Source: Crocodylus rhombifer (lineage: Eukaryota > Chordata > Crocodylia > Crocodylidae). Taken from it: a stretch of DNA of 64,000 bases. Positions 1-10,700 of the stretch are shown here, piece by piece (the stretch's first letter is position 1; each line of letters starts with the position of its first letter). A model generated the notes under the pieces. The model was not told where the DNA came from. It made no database searches and worked only from the letters and a program-made list of their open reading frames with translations. The DNA lies in NCBI GenBank assembly GCA_038503035.1, contig JAVSML010024351.1:53139-117138 (forward strand), read 5' to 3'. The position numbers and the translations under genes were made by a program.

Positions 1-480
1 GCGCCCCCGCCGCCAGCCCCGGGACGGGCCCCGCGCGCCGGCCGCTCTCTCCAGGGGGGCCGCCCGCCGTGGCGCCTCAGCCCGTCCCGCGCTCCGCCTG
101 CGCGGGGGGCGCTCGGGCGGGCCCGGGGCTCATCCTCCGGGCGCGCCGCCCCTCCACCAGGAGCAGGGCGAGACTCTCCGCCGGCAGAGCGGCAGGCCGG
201 CTCCTCCCCGCGATGCGCCCCGGCAGGGCTGCAGCCCGCCACCGAGACGCGGGGCATGACGCGCCCGGCTCCGGCGGGGGGAGGGGGCGCCGCCGCCGCC
301 GCTCAGCTCCCGCCCGCCGCGCGCAGGGATGCGCCCGTCGCCCGGTGGGGGCCCGGGGGTCACTTCGGCAGCTCTTGCCCTGTGTAGCGTCCTCCCCCGG
401 GGGTGGCAAGGTGTCACCATCCCCGTCTCTCGAGCTCATCCCCGAGGAGGAGAAGACACGGCCGAGATGAGCAATTAGAC
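1..480. promoter_or_regulatory. CpG island, possible promoter or first exon
   Basis: The first ~480 bases are very rich in G+C and in CpG, including GCC/CGC runs near 288-302, and then composition drops sharply to AT-rich DNA. Such unmethylated islands usually mark vertebrate promoters or first exons. Overlapping open frames exist on both strands (for example 69-470 plus and 77-439 minus), as expected by chance in GC-rich DNA with few stop codons. None shows a recognisable domain, being dominated by Arg, Ala, Pro and Gly. No splice donor or start codon can be chosen confidently, so I call no gene. The island may belong to a gene extending beyond the left edge. Confidence 0.6.
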
Positions 481-1600
481 CCCCGCTTTATTTGTGGCCC
501 TGCTCCCTTGGGAAGTTGTCCTGGAGCATCAGCCCCTGGCTGCTCCCCTCTGCGTGCTGTTGCATTTTTGGATGGGTCTGTCCATCAGAGTTCCTACTTT
601 CAGGCTTCGCACCAAAGGAGGGAAACATCATGATCCTGGCAGACAAAGCAAATCCTACTGAAAGGGGGGCAAAGAAAGCTTCAGAGTGGGGGAAGAGCAG
701 GGAAGGTGCTTTTTAAAAGCCTCTTGGCCTGTTTCTTAACTTAAGCCCAGACATGAAAGGCAGTATATGTACCACAGCTAATTATTATGAGCCTGCAGGG
801 TTTTTCAAAGGAGGGACCTCATCTGCATTTTTATCCTGTTGAGGATCAGGCTCCTTTCCTGCTGCATACCCTGCGCTCCTGAAAAAGGAAATCCTAAAAG
901 GCATATATCCCTTGCATGGGATTTGTGGCATTGACACTTGAAATGCAGCCTCTCTCGGTGTGTAAAGTCTGAATCCCCTTCCTGTTTATATAAGTTGTTA
1001 TTAGGAAAAAATACAGGAAAGCATAGCTGTAGCTTCTATTAACTGCTTTGGGGCTGCTATGCTGCTTTGGTCGAAATTTGGTTTTCTTGTAGATTTTATA
1101 TTGTTTCACATTTTCACCCAATAGATGGAGCCGTTACAGCCTGGTTTCTAGAATCCTTTATAAAGAGTTTATTTTAGATACTGTAGACCTGTGTGGACCA
1201 GTCTTTTTGGCCAGCATGCCACATAGCCCTGCACCATCTCTGAATGCCACTCTGATCTCTTTCCTCTGCCTGATGCACCAGTCTGCTCTCTATCCCCTAC
1301 CACTCTTCTCCCTGGCTGGTCTACTCCTCTGCTTTCTACTTCCTGCCCTATCTGCTGCATGCTATACACAGAGGATGCCCTTACCACTTGCAACACATGT
1401 GCCACAAGTTGTTCATCCTGACCAAAGACCATGTCCCATGGAGATAGTCCATAGGGTGTTCTCATTTCTCCATAGCAAGTGATTCCTGTTTAGGAAAATG
1501 GAAGCTATGACTTTTATCATGCCGGCACTGGTGCACAGGGTAAGTCTCATGAGCAGGCACTATGACAAAAATGGTACTCCTGACCAAAGCCCTTTGAGAG
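481..1600. other. Unannotated AT-rich DNA
   Basis: I see no coding region, RNA gene or recognisable repeat here. Frames on both strands are below 100 codons and have no family resemblance. Confidence 0.5.
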
Positions 1601-1604
1601 GCCT

Positions 1605-1800
1605 ACAAACAGGGCCATCCCGGGGCGGGGGGGGGCGGAGATCGGGGCAATTGCCCTGGGCCTCACACTTTGGGGGTCCCAGCAGAACCAGGCTGGCTTC
1701 ACGTCCGGCTGCTTGCCACCTGTTTGCCCTCCCGCCGCCGCCACATCCGGGCCCTCCACAGGCTGATTTGCCCTGGGCCCAGCACCCTGCCACAGTCATC
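1605..1800. repeat. GC-rich palindrome-containing insertion-like block
   Basis: A G-rich block with the palindrome GGGCAATTGCCC at 1645-1656 and a related TTTGCCCTGGGCCCA near 1770 stands out from AT-rich flanks. Reappearance of the GCCCTGGGCC core at the other side suggests a short inverted-terminus element, but I could not find a target duplication. Confidence 0.3.
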
Positions 1801-3010
1801 TCTGCCTGCAAATACACCTTCCTTTGTCAACAACCAAGCCTGTTAGCAATGTCAAATCAATTCTCATTCACTTCCATACACTCCCTGACCCACGGTTCAC
1901 CAAAGTGAACAGAAGTCTTTGCCAGCTTGCCACTTAATGGGGAAAACTGCCAGTTCAACTTCAGGAAGTCTTGGATCAGATTTCAGAGGTAAAATTCTTC
2001 TCTTGGAAATGCAGGGCAGGCCATGACTCAAGTATTTTGCTCTCTGCAAACATAATAGAGCCTTTCAAGCCTTGGCAAGGACTCTCTTTCAAAACGGAAG
2101 GGATAAGGCCCTTCAAGTACCATATCTATAAGATTGAGCACCTAGCAGCTCCCTTTGTGACACTTCTGGCCAGATATTCAAAACAATCCTGACTTGGCCA
2201 TAATCTACTTCCTGTTAGCTAGTGACATTTTCACCATTGGCTTGATGGGAGCATGCACCTTTGTTGTGAAGCAGTTAGAGATCTTCTGCATACAGTATGT
2301 GTCATAACCTCCCAAAATCGAGGAAATAAAACTATCACACTGCAACTAATTCAGCTTTTCTACCCCAGCTATGCGCCTACCAATTAACCCATCCCATAGA
2401 GTCTGCATACGTATTGTTTGTTTATTACAATGTATTCCACTTGCATGTATCCTGAGGAAACAGGTAACTCAGGTATTGGAATAGCAGAATGCTAGCTTTG
2501 ATTTGCTGTTTGTTATAGCAAACATTGATTATCCATGTATTGGATAATATCATAAGCCACTTAAGTGCATAGTACTTTTTGGGTCCCACTATTTGATTTC
2601 AAACATAATGGTACTCCAGGATAACTTGGTGGAATGGAGAAGGGGAATGAGCTTTCCAAGGACTATTAATAGAAGCCTTGAAATTGGCAGGGCTCGGTGA
2701 GTGTCAGAGCTGTTCTGTCCCCTCATTTTCCAGGTTTCTAATAGCAGCCCTGCAGCATGTTTTTAGGAGCCTTGAAAATTAAGGGAGTTAGTGAATGTCA
2801 AGGGTGCTAGTGCCACAGCACTGATAGCACCATGTATTTAAGGATCACTGTTTATACTTATTCAGATGCATGCATACTTTAGGTAAATGCAGAGCCTTTT
2901 TTTCAGTCCCAAAGCCATGCACTTAGACTGGGTTCACAGTATTTCTGCTGGAGCACCTTCTAGGAACTCCAGTCCTGGAACAAAGCTTTACTATGGATAT
3001 GTGACAAGGA
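1801..3010. other. Unannotated intergenic DNA
   Basis: Nothing coding is visible. A short partial similarity exists between about 2675-2710 and 2768-2800 (AGCCTTGAAA followed by a GTGAGTGTCA / GTGAATGTCA motif), possibly a diverged local duplication. Confidence 0.4.
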
Positions 3011-3269
3011 GCCATCCCAAGGCTAGTCACAATGTTGGCCTGCACATCTGTCTAGGGCAGCCCGCCCACCTGACTCACCTGCAATGCCTTTATTGTAACT
3101 AAATAGTTGTTCCTAGGCAGGAGGCTGCCCATGTAATGTCCTGATGCCAAGGGACTAATACATGGCTCTAACCTTCCCTTTACTGTGTCCCATGCCTTGC
3201 AGATGGCATCCAAAACCACTTCAACTCCTCCAGCCCCATTACTTGGCCACTGGCCCAAATGTGGCTTTA

Positions 3270-3790
3270 GGTATCCTCAGCCATACCTTGGCCTAGGCTT
3301 CAGCACTAACTCGGCCTCAGGTGCTCTTAGACATGCCTGAGTCTCTCAGGGACCTCTACTCTGCCCCTTTCTGGGCTCCTTGCCTCTCATTAGGCTCATT
3401 GCTTCTCATACTCTACCCCCTCACTGGGCCTTATACCCCTCGGGCCTCAGGTGTCTGTCAGTGTTGGGGCTCCTGGGCCTTATGCCCCTTGAGCCTCTGG
3501 TGTTTGTCAATGTGCCTGGACCCCTAACTTGGCCTATGGCCCACTCAGGCCTCAGGTGTCTGTCAACATACCTGGACCTCACTCATCTTCAAGCCTTCCC
3601 CTTGGCCTTACTCATTCAGGCCTCCCCCTAGGTCTACTCTCTCAGGCGTTGGGTCTTGGGCCCTCCTGGCCCCTGTGTTGCTACTCAAGCTTCACTCTCA
3701 GATTTTGGGTCTCGGGCCCTGCTGGCCCCATGGTTTGTTACCTAAGCCTAGTGACTTTCAGGTTGTGCTTCCTGGGCGTTTATCCTCTAT
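3270..3790 (-). repeat. Degenerate tandem repeat, GGCCTCAGGTGTCTGTCA-type units
   Basis: Units such as GGCCTCAGGTGTCTGTCA recur around 3447, 3487 (variant) and 3546, interleaved with GGGCCTTATRCCCCT and TTGGGTCTYGGGCCC motifs. It resembles a decayed minisatellite. On the minus strand it lies downstream of the TATA-bearing block at 3900-4250, the same arrangement seen near 44.2-44.8 kb. The small open frames across it come from the repeat and are not taken as genes. Confidence 0.5.
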
Positions 3791-3899
3791 AGGGTCACCC
3801 ACAAAGTAGTGGGAAATGAGGCTTTCTGCTGCCCCATCCTCACCTTTCACTAGGGAAGGCACTGGTGTGGCATTTCCTGGAGACTCCCCTGCCACAGGC

Positions 3900-4250
3900 A
3901 GCTTCACCATACCATCCAACCCCATCAGGGTGTAGTTTTAGGTCATGCCCCAGGACCAGGAACCTTCTCCATTCCTGTAGCTCCTATCCTCTGCTCCAGT
4001 TGTTTTGGGAGCTGTAAACTGAGCAATGTTGTCCCTCTGGCTCCCTAGATGTAACTGCCAGATCAGCTCCTAGGGCCTGGGCTTATACTGAGGCTGCTCA
4101 TCCCTCCTCCAATCCAGAGGCCCTCTTGCAGTCCTGTGACTGCCTAATTGGGCCTGACCACATGGGCCGCCTACTCCACAGCCTATTGAAGCCCCTTAGA
4201 GTGTCAGGCACCAAACGTGCCCTGCCACAGGATAATGCCATTCAAAAATC
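3900..4250 (-). repeat. LTR-like or promoter-bearing repeat, minus copy
   Basis: Read on the minus strand this block contains CAGTATAAGCCCAGG (TATA-like, plus 4076-4090) followed by TAGGAGCTGATCTGGCAGTT and GGGAGCCAGAGG. It aligns with the plus-strand block at 5130-5240, which has TATATAAACCCAGG, TTAGCTGCTCAGGCAGTTTAG and GGAGCCACAGG in the same order. The two copies are therefore inverted relative to each other. Whether it is a solo LTR or another promoter-carrying element cannot be decided; no retroviral coding sequence is visible nearby. Confidence 0.4.
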
Positions 4251-4438
4251 AAAACCTGGTCCCTGCTGCCTCCCTTCCTTGCACCGTTCTTCACTCTCAT
4301 GTTCCCAAATCATTTCTTCCAGGCACCCAACAAAAATTGAGAGTGGATGGAGTGCACCATTTTTCAAGAGGGAAATTTTGGTAGCAGGTTGATACTAGAG
4401 AGATTAATAGAAGGCCAGCATGAAAATCCCGGTTGATT

Positions 4439-4454
4439 TTTTTTTTTTTTTTTT
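4439..4454. repeat. Poly(T) tract
   Basis: An uninterrupted run of about 16 T. It may be the tail of a minus-strand retroposed sequence, but no source element was recognised beside it. Confidence 0.6.
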
Positions 4455-5050
4455 GTCATAAGCTGATCATTGTAGCATCTGTCCTCAGAATCTGCCTCTG
4501 CTCCAGGTTCAGTGTAGGGAGGTAATGTGCGTTGTTAGCTTGCTTGTTTTGAAGAGATAACAGCCAACTGTTAAAAGAGGGATGGCCAAGGAAATAATTA
4601 AACTGAGCCTACATTTACAGAGTTTCTATTAAAACTTTATGAAAAAACAACAGAAAAGAACAGAGATAATTCAAGGACTGTGGAAACAAACTTTGGTATC
4701 AAATTTCATAGAATTGGCCACCTGTTGTGAGACAGAAACAGGAATTTGTGTCCCTTTTTGTTCTAATAATGAAGTATCTGTTATGTTACTCCATTCTCAC
4801 AGTCTCATAGTGAATGGGCCTGATTCTCATTCATGCAGCCACAGCAGGTCCCAGGGATCATAGAGTACATGATGATCAGGGTTGGTGCCTGCAAATGTTA
4901 CATATGTCATTAGTAGGCTAGGGAGAGGTTACTTCGATTATTGGGCTTTTGTTGAAGTGATGAGGGGGAGGGGGGCAGGACAAGGCACTGGCAAATAGCT
5001 CATGTGCTAGAAAATGTTGTTTGGAGAAGACGAAAACTGTTTGTGAACAC
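4455..5050. other. Unannotated DNA
   Basis: No coding or repeat feature recognised. The frame at 4639-4863 (74 codons) has no recognisable domain. Confidence 0.4.
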
Positions 5051-5129
5051 AAGCTGAATGTGATAGGGCACTTAGGGCACCCGTCACTTTAAGAGGAAAG
5101 GACTGCCTGAAAAGCAGCCTGCAGGTGGT

Positions 5130-5215
5130 GATGGGAGCCAATCAGGGAGTCACCTGACCAGGGCTGGACTTGAACTATATAAACCCAGGGTCTTAGCTGC
5201 TCAGGCAGTTTAGTC
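5130..5215 (+). promoter_or_regulatory. CCAAT/TATA promoter-like sequence of a repeat
   Basis: AGCCAATCAG at about 5137-5146 is followed ~30 bases later by ACTATATAAACCC at about 5174-5186, a canonical RNA polymerase II spacing. A diverged inverted relative lies at 3900-4250, so this is probably the promoter of a repeated element such as an LTR, not that of a host gene. No open frame of note follows. Confidence 0.45.
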
Positions 5216-6290
5216 CCAGGAGCCACAGGAAGAGGAAGGAGTTCCTACCTTTTCATCTGAGCGGAGGCCAGGCAGTACTGAGTCCAGGACCAGGAGTATG
5301 TGAGCCCATACTCTTGGAAGAAACAGGCATGGGATCAAGGACCAGGGTCCCAGCACCTGAGAGGGGCAGAACAGGCCTTGGAAGGGAGACAATGGCCTGA
5401 GAGAGCTGGTGGTAAACGATGCCTGGTGGTTGTGGAAGGGGCCCCATTTGGTACAACAAGAGAGAGTGGGGCCAGAAGAACAGAGGGCATGGCGCCAAGA
5501 GGGAGAGAGCTTGAGTCCATAGTGAGACAGAGTCCAGGGCCAGAGTGGGACTTGGAAGAGATAGCCCCGAGGCCTACAGAGAGAGAGCTTGAGCCCAGGA
5601 AGTACTAGGTACTTGGGAGAAAGTCTGGTGCCTTTGGGGTTGGGGAGGACACCAGGAAGGTCCAGTGTCCAGGGCAAACTAAAGCATATCATGAGAAGGT
5701 CCAGTGCCTGGAGGGGACTAGGAGGATCCGGTACTCAGGGGGTGACTAGGGTGAATTGAGGGAAGCTCCCATGCCTGGGGCCTCCCAGAGGGCAAAGTAT
5801 GGAGCCAAAAGGCCCAAGCCTATAGAAAAGTTGGTGTCAGAAGGGCTAAAGAGCTTGGAGGTCTTGAACCCAGGAGGGATGAGGACTGGGGCTTGGAGCC
5901 TATAGTCCATGAGCGGTATATGTTAGCAAATAACCTGTGAGGCTTGGGAGTGGGTATTGGGAAGTATAGAGCCCATGAAGTTAACCTTAAGTCAATGACC
6001 ATGAGCACCTGTGGTCATAAGAGTAAGACCAGGCTTGGGGAAATCTTGGGGCAGTGTCTCTTTCACCAGAAATCATTAACATCAAGGTGTGGCAGAAGAG
6101 TAACAAGGAAAGGGCCTGAAGGGGAGCAAAGTTGGCAAGGGCTGAACAGCCACTAGGGGGGCATCGCAGTCACCTCTTGGACATACTGAACTTGGTGAAA
6201 CTTTATTCAAAAGAAAGAAATGTGGGGGAGGGATGGAAAGGAGGTGGATCAAAGCATTCTGCTTTCCTCCCAGGAGGGGTGAGGACTGGG
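5216..6290 (+). repeat. Purine-rich degenerate repeat region with ~400-base tandem duplication
   Basis: GA-rich sequence with recurring GAGCCCA, AGGTCCAGTG and CTTGGAG motifs. The stretch at 5871-5941 is repeated at 6271-6307 continuing after the hAT element at 6844-6890 (GAGGACTGGGG, TTGGAGCC, AGCGG, ATATGTTA in the same order), which shows a tandem duplication about 400 bases apart. The duplicated copy is interrupted by the hAT element. Confidence 0.5.
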
Positions 6291-6307
6291 GTTTGGAGCC
6301 CATAGCT

Positions 6308-6843
6308 CAGGTCTGACCAAAATATAGCCAGGGGGCTGTGTGTTGGAGGGGGGAAAGGGAGTAAGTAGGGGTCCCCACACCACCCCTATCCTCCCTCACA
6401 TACCACAAACCCCAGATACCTCCCACATATACATACATCTACACCCCATCACACACACAATATGTAAGAGGAAGACTTTATTATTTTCAAGCTATTATGC
6501 AATTGTCTCTATATATACTAAGCAAACACACACAAATCAGGTCAAAAATATTTTCTGAAGTAAAATTAAAATATAGTAGATATACTAAAAGTCAAATATG
6601 ACTTGTTTTTTTTTCCAGTTCTAAGATGACAACCCCCCCCCCCCCACTGCCCCCACCAAAAGGGGTATTTCTGGGGCAAGGGCAGGGACTTCCAGTGGCA
6701 AAGGTCAGGGGCTGGATTTCTGGTCCCAAGAGTGTGACTAGGGGGTGTGGCACCTGTGAAAGGGTGGGGATACCATTGCAGCTCTCGACAGCTCACCAAA
6801 ATGTATTAAGTGGCCCTCCAGGTAAAATAATTACCCACCACTG
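6308..6843 (+). mobile_element. hAT-type non-autonomous element
   Basis: The right end (GTGGCCCTCCAGGTAAAATAATTACCCACCACTG region, 6812-6843) is the same as the ends of the hAT elements at 26313-27211, 37619-39301 and 56260-57737. The left end begins with CAGGTCTGACCAAAATATAG, comparable to CAGTGGTGGGCAAAATAAAG at 26313. Flanking 8-mers CCATAGCT (6300-6307) and CCCTAGCC (6844-6851) match at 6 of 8. The tandem-duplicated unit at 5871-5941 has the uninterrupted site CTATAGTC, so an empty site is available in the same window. There is no transposase; 536 bases. Confidence 0.75.
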
Positions 6844-6851
6844 CCCTAGCC

Positions 6852-7790
6852 CGTAAGCGGCATATGTTAACAGACCACCTATGAGTTTTGATTCAAAACA
6901 AAATGCTTGAAATTTTTATTGCAAAACAACACTTTTCTTTCAAATATTGACACTATAATAAAAAGGGGTCAAATGAACAATTAAAAGCCCTCAAATATAT
7001 CACTTTATGTTTAGTTTGAAACTGCATTTTTTTTATTTAAAAAAACAAAACAAAAATAGCTTTCACTCTGTCTATTAACTGGAAAGCCAGCTATTTGAGG
7101 TCTGTTGTTCATGCAGCTCTGTTCAATAAGCCTCAGTCAGCATTAGAAAACACAAAATTCAGGGCACAGTATAATCTGAGGCAGGCACAGCCTCTGGCCA
7201 AAGAGGCTTATGGTCTAAGATCCCAGAATTGCAAGCCTGAAGGTGACCAAGTTTTGTAACAGCTTGCACAGTATAGACCATAAGTGGCAGTAGTTTCACC
7301 TCACTATCCAAAATGAATGCTTTTGGCTGAGGCATGATTTCCACAGCTTCTTAGTACTGCAGTACTATTGCCTCTGTGTATAAGGTCAACAGATCTGTCT
7401 TGAGTTCTGTAAAAAAACAAGTTAGTACTATGATTGTACCCAGGACTTGGAAAATCTTTGCAAAAGCTATCATTTCATCAGTTTTGTAGCAGTTATAGGA
7501 AAAATGGTCTCTGTGTGCAGTAGGCAAGAATGCAGCAATGCGATCAAAGCTGCAGAATGCTGGTTAGCAGCTTGCAGCATTACCTGAATGTTATAAAACC
7601 TTATTAAAAATGAAGGGCTTGATTACGACTCTTAGGAGCCTAACGCCTTCTGTGAAGGCACATTGACTGAGCAGCACTACCTGGAAAGTATTGTGTTTTT
7701 GGAAGGTGTAATGGTTTTAGGAAACAACACTCAGGTTTTACCTGCTCCACAAGTTTTGCACATCATCCAGCTGGGAACAGAGTATGGCAG
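6852..7790. other. Unannotated DNA
   Basis: AT-rich sequence with A-runs near 7030-7055. No coding region or recognised repeat beyond the tail of the tandem duplication up to ~6890. Confidence 0.4.
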
Positions 7791-7794
7791 ACCA

Positions 7795-8185
7795 TAGAAT
7801 CACAGAAAATTATGGTTTGAAGTAACCACAGGAAGTCATCTAATCCAAACCTCTGCTCAAAGCAAGACCATTCTCTAAGTATAGCATCCCAGGAAAGGCT
7901 TTGTCTATTCAGGTCTTAAAAACCTCCAAGGATGGAGATTACACAGCCTCTCTCAATAGCCTGTTCCAGTGATTAACTACCCTCCTAGTGAGAAAGCCTT
8001 TCCTAATATCTAATCTAAGTTTCCTTTGCTGCAACTTGAGACCATTGCTCCTTGTTCTGTTATCTGCTACTACCAAGAACAGTTCAGCTCTATCCTCTTT
8101 GGAACCACCCTTTACGCAGAGGGGTGGTTCCAAATCTGCTCTTGGTCCAAATCTGCTATTAAATCCACCCTCAGTGTTGTGGTCT
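7795..8185 (-). mobile_element. CR1 LINE 3' fragment
   Basis: Starts with ATAGAATCACAGAAAATTAT and GAAGTCATCTAATCCAAACC, the reverse complement of the CR1 3' terminal region (compare 43800-43880). It runs into the reverse complement of the CR1 ORF2 C-terminal part: the minus frame 7939-8133 keeps LQQRKLRLDIRKGFLTRRVVNHWNRL, corresponding to LLQDRFRLDIRKNFFTVRAPKVWNSL in the full CR1. It is an old, 5'-truncated copy. Confidence 0.85.
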
Positions 8186-8189
8186 ATGC

Positions 8190-8550
8190 TGGGGTAGGGC
8201 TAAGATCCAGTGACATAGACACATTGGAGGATTGGACAAAAATAAATCTCATGAGGTTTAACAAGGCCAAGTGCAAAGTCCTTCACTTAGGACAGAAGAA
8301 TCCCATGCACCACTACAGACAGGGGACCACCTGCCTAAGCAGAAGCTCTGAAGAAAAGGACCTGGGGGGTTACAGAGGACAATAAGCTGAATATGAGTCA
8401 ATAGTGTGCCCTTGTTGCCAAAAGGGCTAACAGCATACTGGGCTGCATTAGTACGAGCATTGCCAGTGGATCAAGGGGAGTAATTCCCTCTATTCAGCAC
8501 TGCTGAGGCCACATCTGGACTACTGTGTTCCAGCTGTCAGCCTCCGCTAC
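8190..8550 (+). mobile_element. CR1 LINE ORF2 internal fragment, inverted arm 1
   Basis: The plus frame 8026-8385 contains NLMRFNKAKCKVLHLGQKNPMHHYRQGTTCLSRSSEEKDLGGYRG, matching the CR1 ORF2 segment NLMVSNTEKCKVLHLGRKNLQHPYRLGS...EEKDLGVIID. Orientation is opposite to the fragments on both sides. It forms an inverted repeat with 8556-8890. Confidence 0.8.
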
Positions 8551-8555
8551 AGTAA

Positions 8556-8890
8556 GGGCAAAACTGGACACAATACTCTGGATTTGGCCTTATGGGTGTC
8601 AAATAGAAGAGAAGAATCACTTCCCTCAATGTGCTAGCAATGCTCTGCTCCTACTTATGCGGCCCAGCATGCCGTTAGTCTTCTTGGCAACAAGGGCATG
8701 CTGTTGACTCATATTCAGTTGATTATCCGTTGTAACCCCATGTTCTTTTCTTCAGAGCTGCTGCTTAACGAGTTGATCCCCAGCCTATAGAGGTGCATTT
8801 TCTTCCGTCCAAGTGCAGGACTTCGCACTTCTTATTGAACCTCATGAGATTTCCAATCTTCTGATTTGCTGAGGTCCTGCCCCTTCAAAA
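8556..8890 (-). mobile_element. CR1 LINE ORF2 internal fragment, inverted arm 2
   Basis: Reverse complement reads AAATCTCATGAGGTTCAATA..., GTGCGAAGTCCTGCACTTGG and CAACTGAATATGAGTCAACA, the same ORF2 segment as 8190-8550 but in reverse. The shared internal segment makes ~330-base arms joined by a short spacer around 8550. Confidence 0.8.
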
Positions 8891-10620
8891 AATAATTCCT
8901 TTCCGTAATTAGAAGTCTTTGATGTGAAGTGGATGCCCCTGCCCCTCTTGTAGAGCACTGAACAATTGGCTAGCGAGGCACCCTAAGAAATACAGGTTGA
9001 AAAAAAGATTCTAGGGTCAAAACTCAGTGAGCTGATCCAGTGTACTCAATGAGCTTCGTGTTTCATCAAAACAAAACAAGCACTTTTAGTGTATCTTTAA
9101 AAAGGTATGTGTGCTTTCTCTGGGCTTCTTTAAAGTTCAGTATTTCCCAATTCTTCCCATTTTGGTTGGGAATAGCCATGATTAAATTCCTGCTCAGCCA
9201 TGCCAGAAAGCTTCTTAAAATAAGGATTTTATTGGAATTCATTCTAGCATTCCTGTATCAAGTCCTGTATTATAACAAAACTGTTCCTTTCTAGAAGGCA
9301 ATCCGATGGCAGATGTATATCTGAGAAGTCCATGGGGGGCGGGGCAGCTCCTTTTAACAGTGACTTTATTATAAAATGTTTCATTTTCTGTAATTTTTTA
9401 TGGAAGGCAGCCTATTGAACTGCCAGCTGTAAAATTCTACAAGTTCATTTGGGATTCTTAGAGCAGTATCTTGATCACTATAACTATGCATTGTGTGTTC
9501 TATGGGGAGTTTTGTTTTTTTCTTGGTTTTGGCATTTTCTTTGCTGTTTTAATACAGGGAGGTAAAATACTTGATCAAAAATAAAGTACAGAAAGCAGAA
9601 ATAATATATGCCTGCACATCCATATTATGCAGATGCCTATTTATTCACCCACCAGCATGCATTATAATGAAATACAGCAATCCTGACACATGTAAAGTAG
9701 CAAAACAATTTCTGCTTAATAGCTCTCATTTCTAACATCAGAAATATGTGAAACCATTTAGACTAATTTCTTCCATGACCAATGTCTGTGCAAATATATA
9801 AATGAGCTATATAGGCCCTCAGCTGAGACTAAAAAACCCCATGGTTCTTGGTTAGAGGGTCTTCTCCACTCAGGGTTGGATCTATTGCCAGATCTGGGGT
9901 AATGAAAGACTTTTGCCCTGTGGTTGGATTGATGTCGACTGTGGGGGATTTTGCCTTCCTCTACAGCAGAAGACAGAGAAAGGGAGAGGAGGAGGGGTGT
10001 CTATTTTTCTGGATCTCGCAAGTGTGGTTTAACTTTAACAAACGTCAGCACCAAGATACTGAGAGTGCCTCGGGCTTCAAACTGACTAAGTGAGACTGGT
10101 ACACTGGGCAGCCAAGAGGATGACAAAATGTGGGGCCAGGAGGAAGGCAACAAGCCAGAGGTACATGTCTCAGTGGGATAAAGGGTGCCAAGGAAGGATG
10201 GATCCTTCTTTGAAACCATGCTGCCAGTAGGACAGAAACTTCTGAACTACTATCCATCTACTTTATTTATTGACTATTAAATATCATGATTAGTGACTTG
10301 GCTTCAAAAGAAGTGCTGGAGACAGTACCGTAGTAAGTAGGAAGCTTGGTTTTCAGGGCAGCCTGCCTTTGCCCCATGCACAGATCTGGGGGGTACATGC
10401 CCCCCATGCTTGCCAGGGAGTGCACACAGCAGCAGGAGCCATCCTCCCTGCATCCCTGCTTCCCTCCAGATGAGGTGCTCTTAGTTCTGTCCAACAGCCT
10501 GCCCTGGCTGGGCAGAGCCTTTTGGCACACCTTTGCTTCAGCACGTGGGCCGGTCACCCTGTCTGCCCTCCCCCCCTGTCCCCCTGCTATGGTATTGGCT
10601 GGAGAGACTCTTGTGTACCA
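8891..10620. other. Unannotated DNA
   Basis: No gene or recognised repeat. Frames such as 9040-9294 and 10346-10801 lack domain resemblance, and the latter continues into a tRNA-like SINE head. Confidence 0.4.
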
Positions 10621-10626
10621 CTGCAT

Positions 10627-10700
10627 ATGTGACCTAGTGGTTAGAATACTGCGCTGTGAAATTAGAGAGATACAGATTCAAAATACTCTGGGTGAAAGAG
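10627..10700 (+). repeat. tRNA-derived SINE head
   Basis: GACCTAGTGGTTAGAATACT looks like an RNA polymerase III A box region and ACAGATTCAAAATACTC like a B box about 35 bases downstream, the layout of a tRNA-derived SINE. It is too diverged and lacks a foldable cloverleaf, so it is not called as a tRNA gene. Confidence 0.5.

Noticed and set aside
69..470. Open frames of 133 and 120 codons on opposite strands in the CpG island
   Set aside because: Low-complexity Arg/Ala/Pro composition on both strands is expected from GC-rich DNA; no domain or splice evidence.
3900..5240. Endogenous retrovirus
   Set aside because: Only promoter-like repeats are seen; no gag, pol or env coding sequence, primer binding site or paired direct LTRs.
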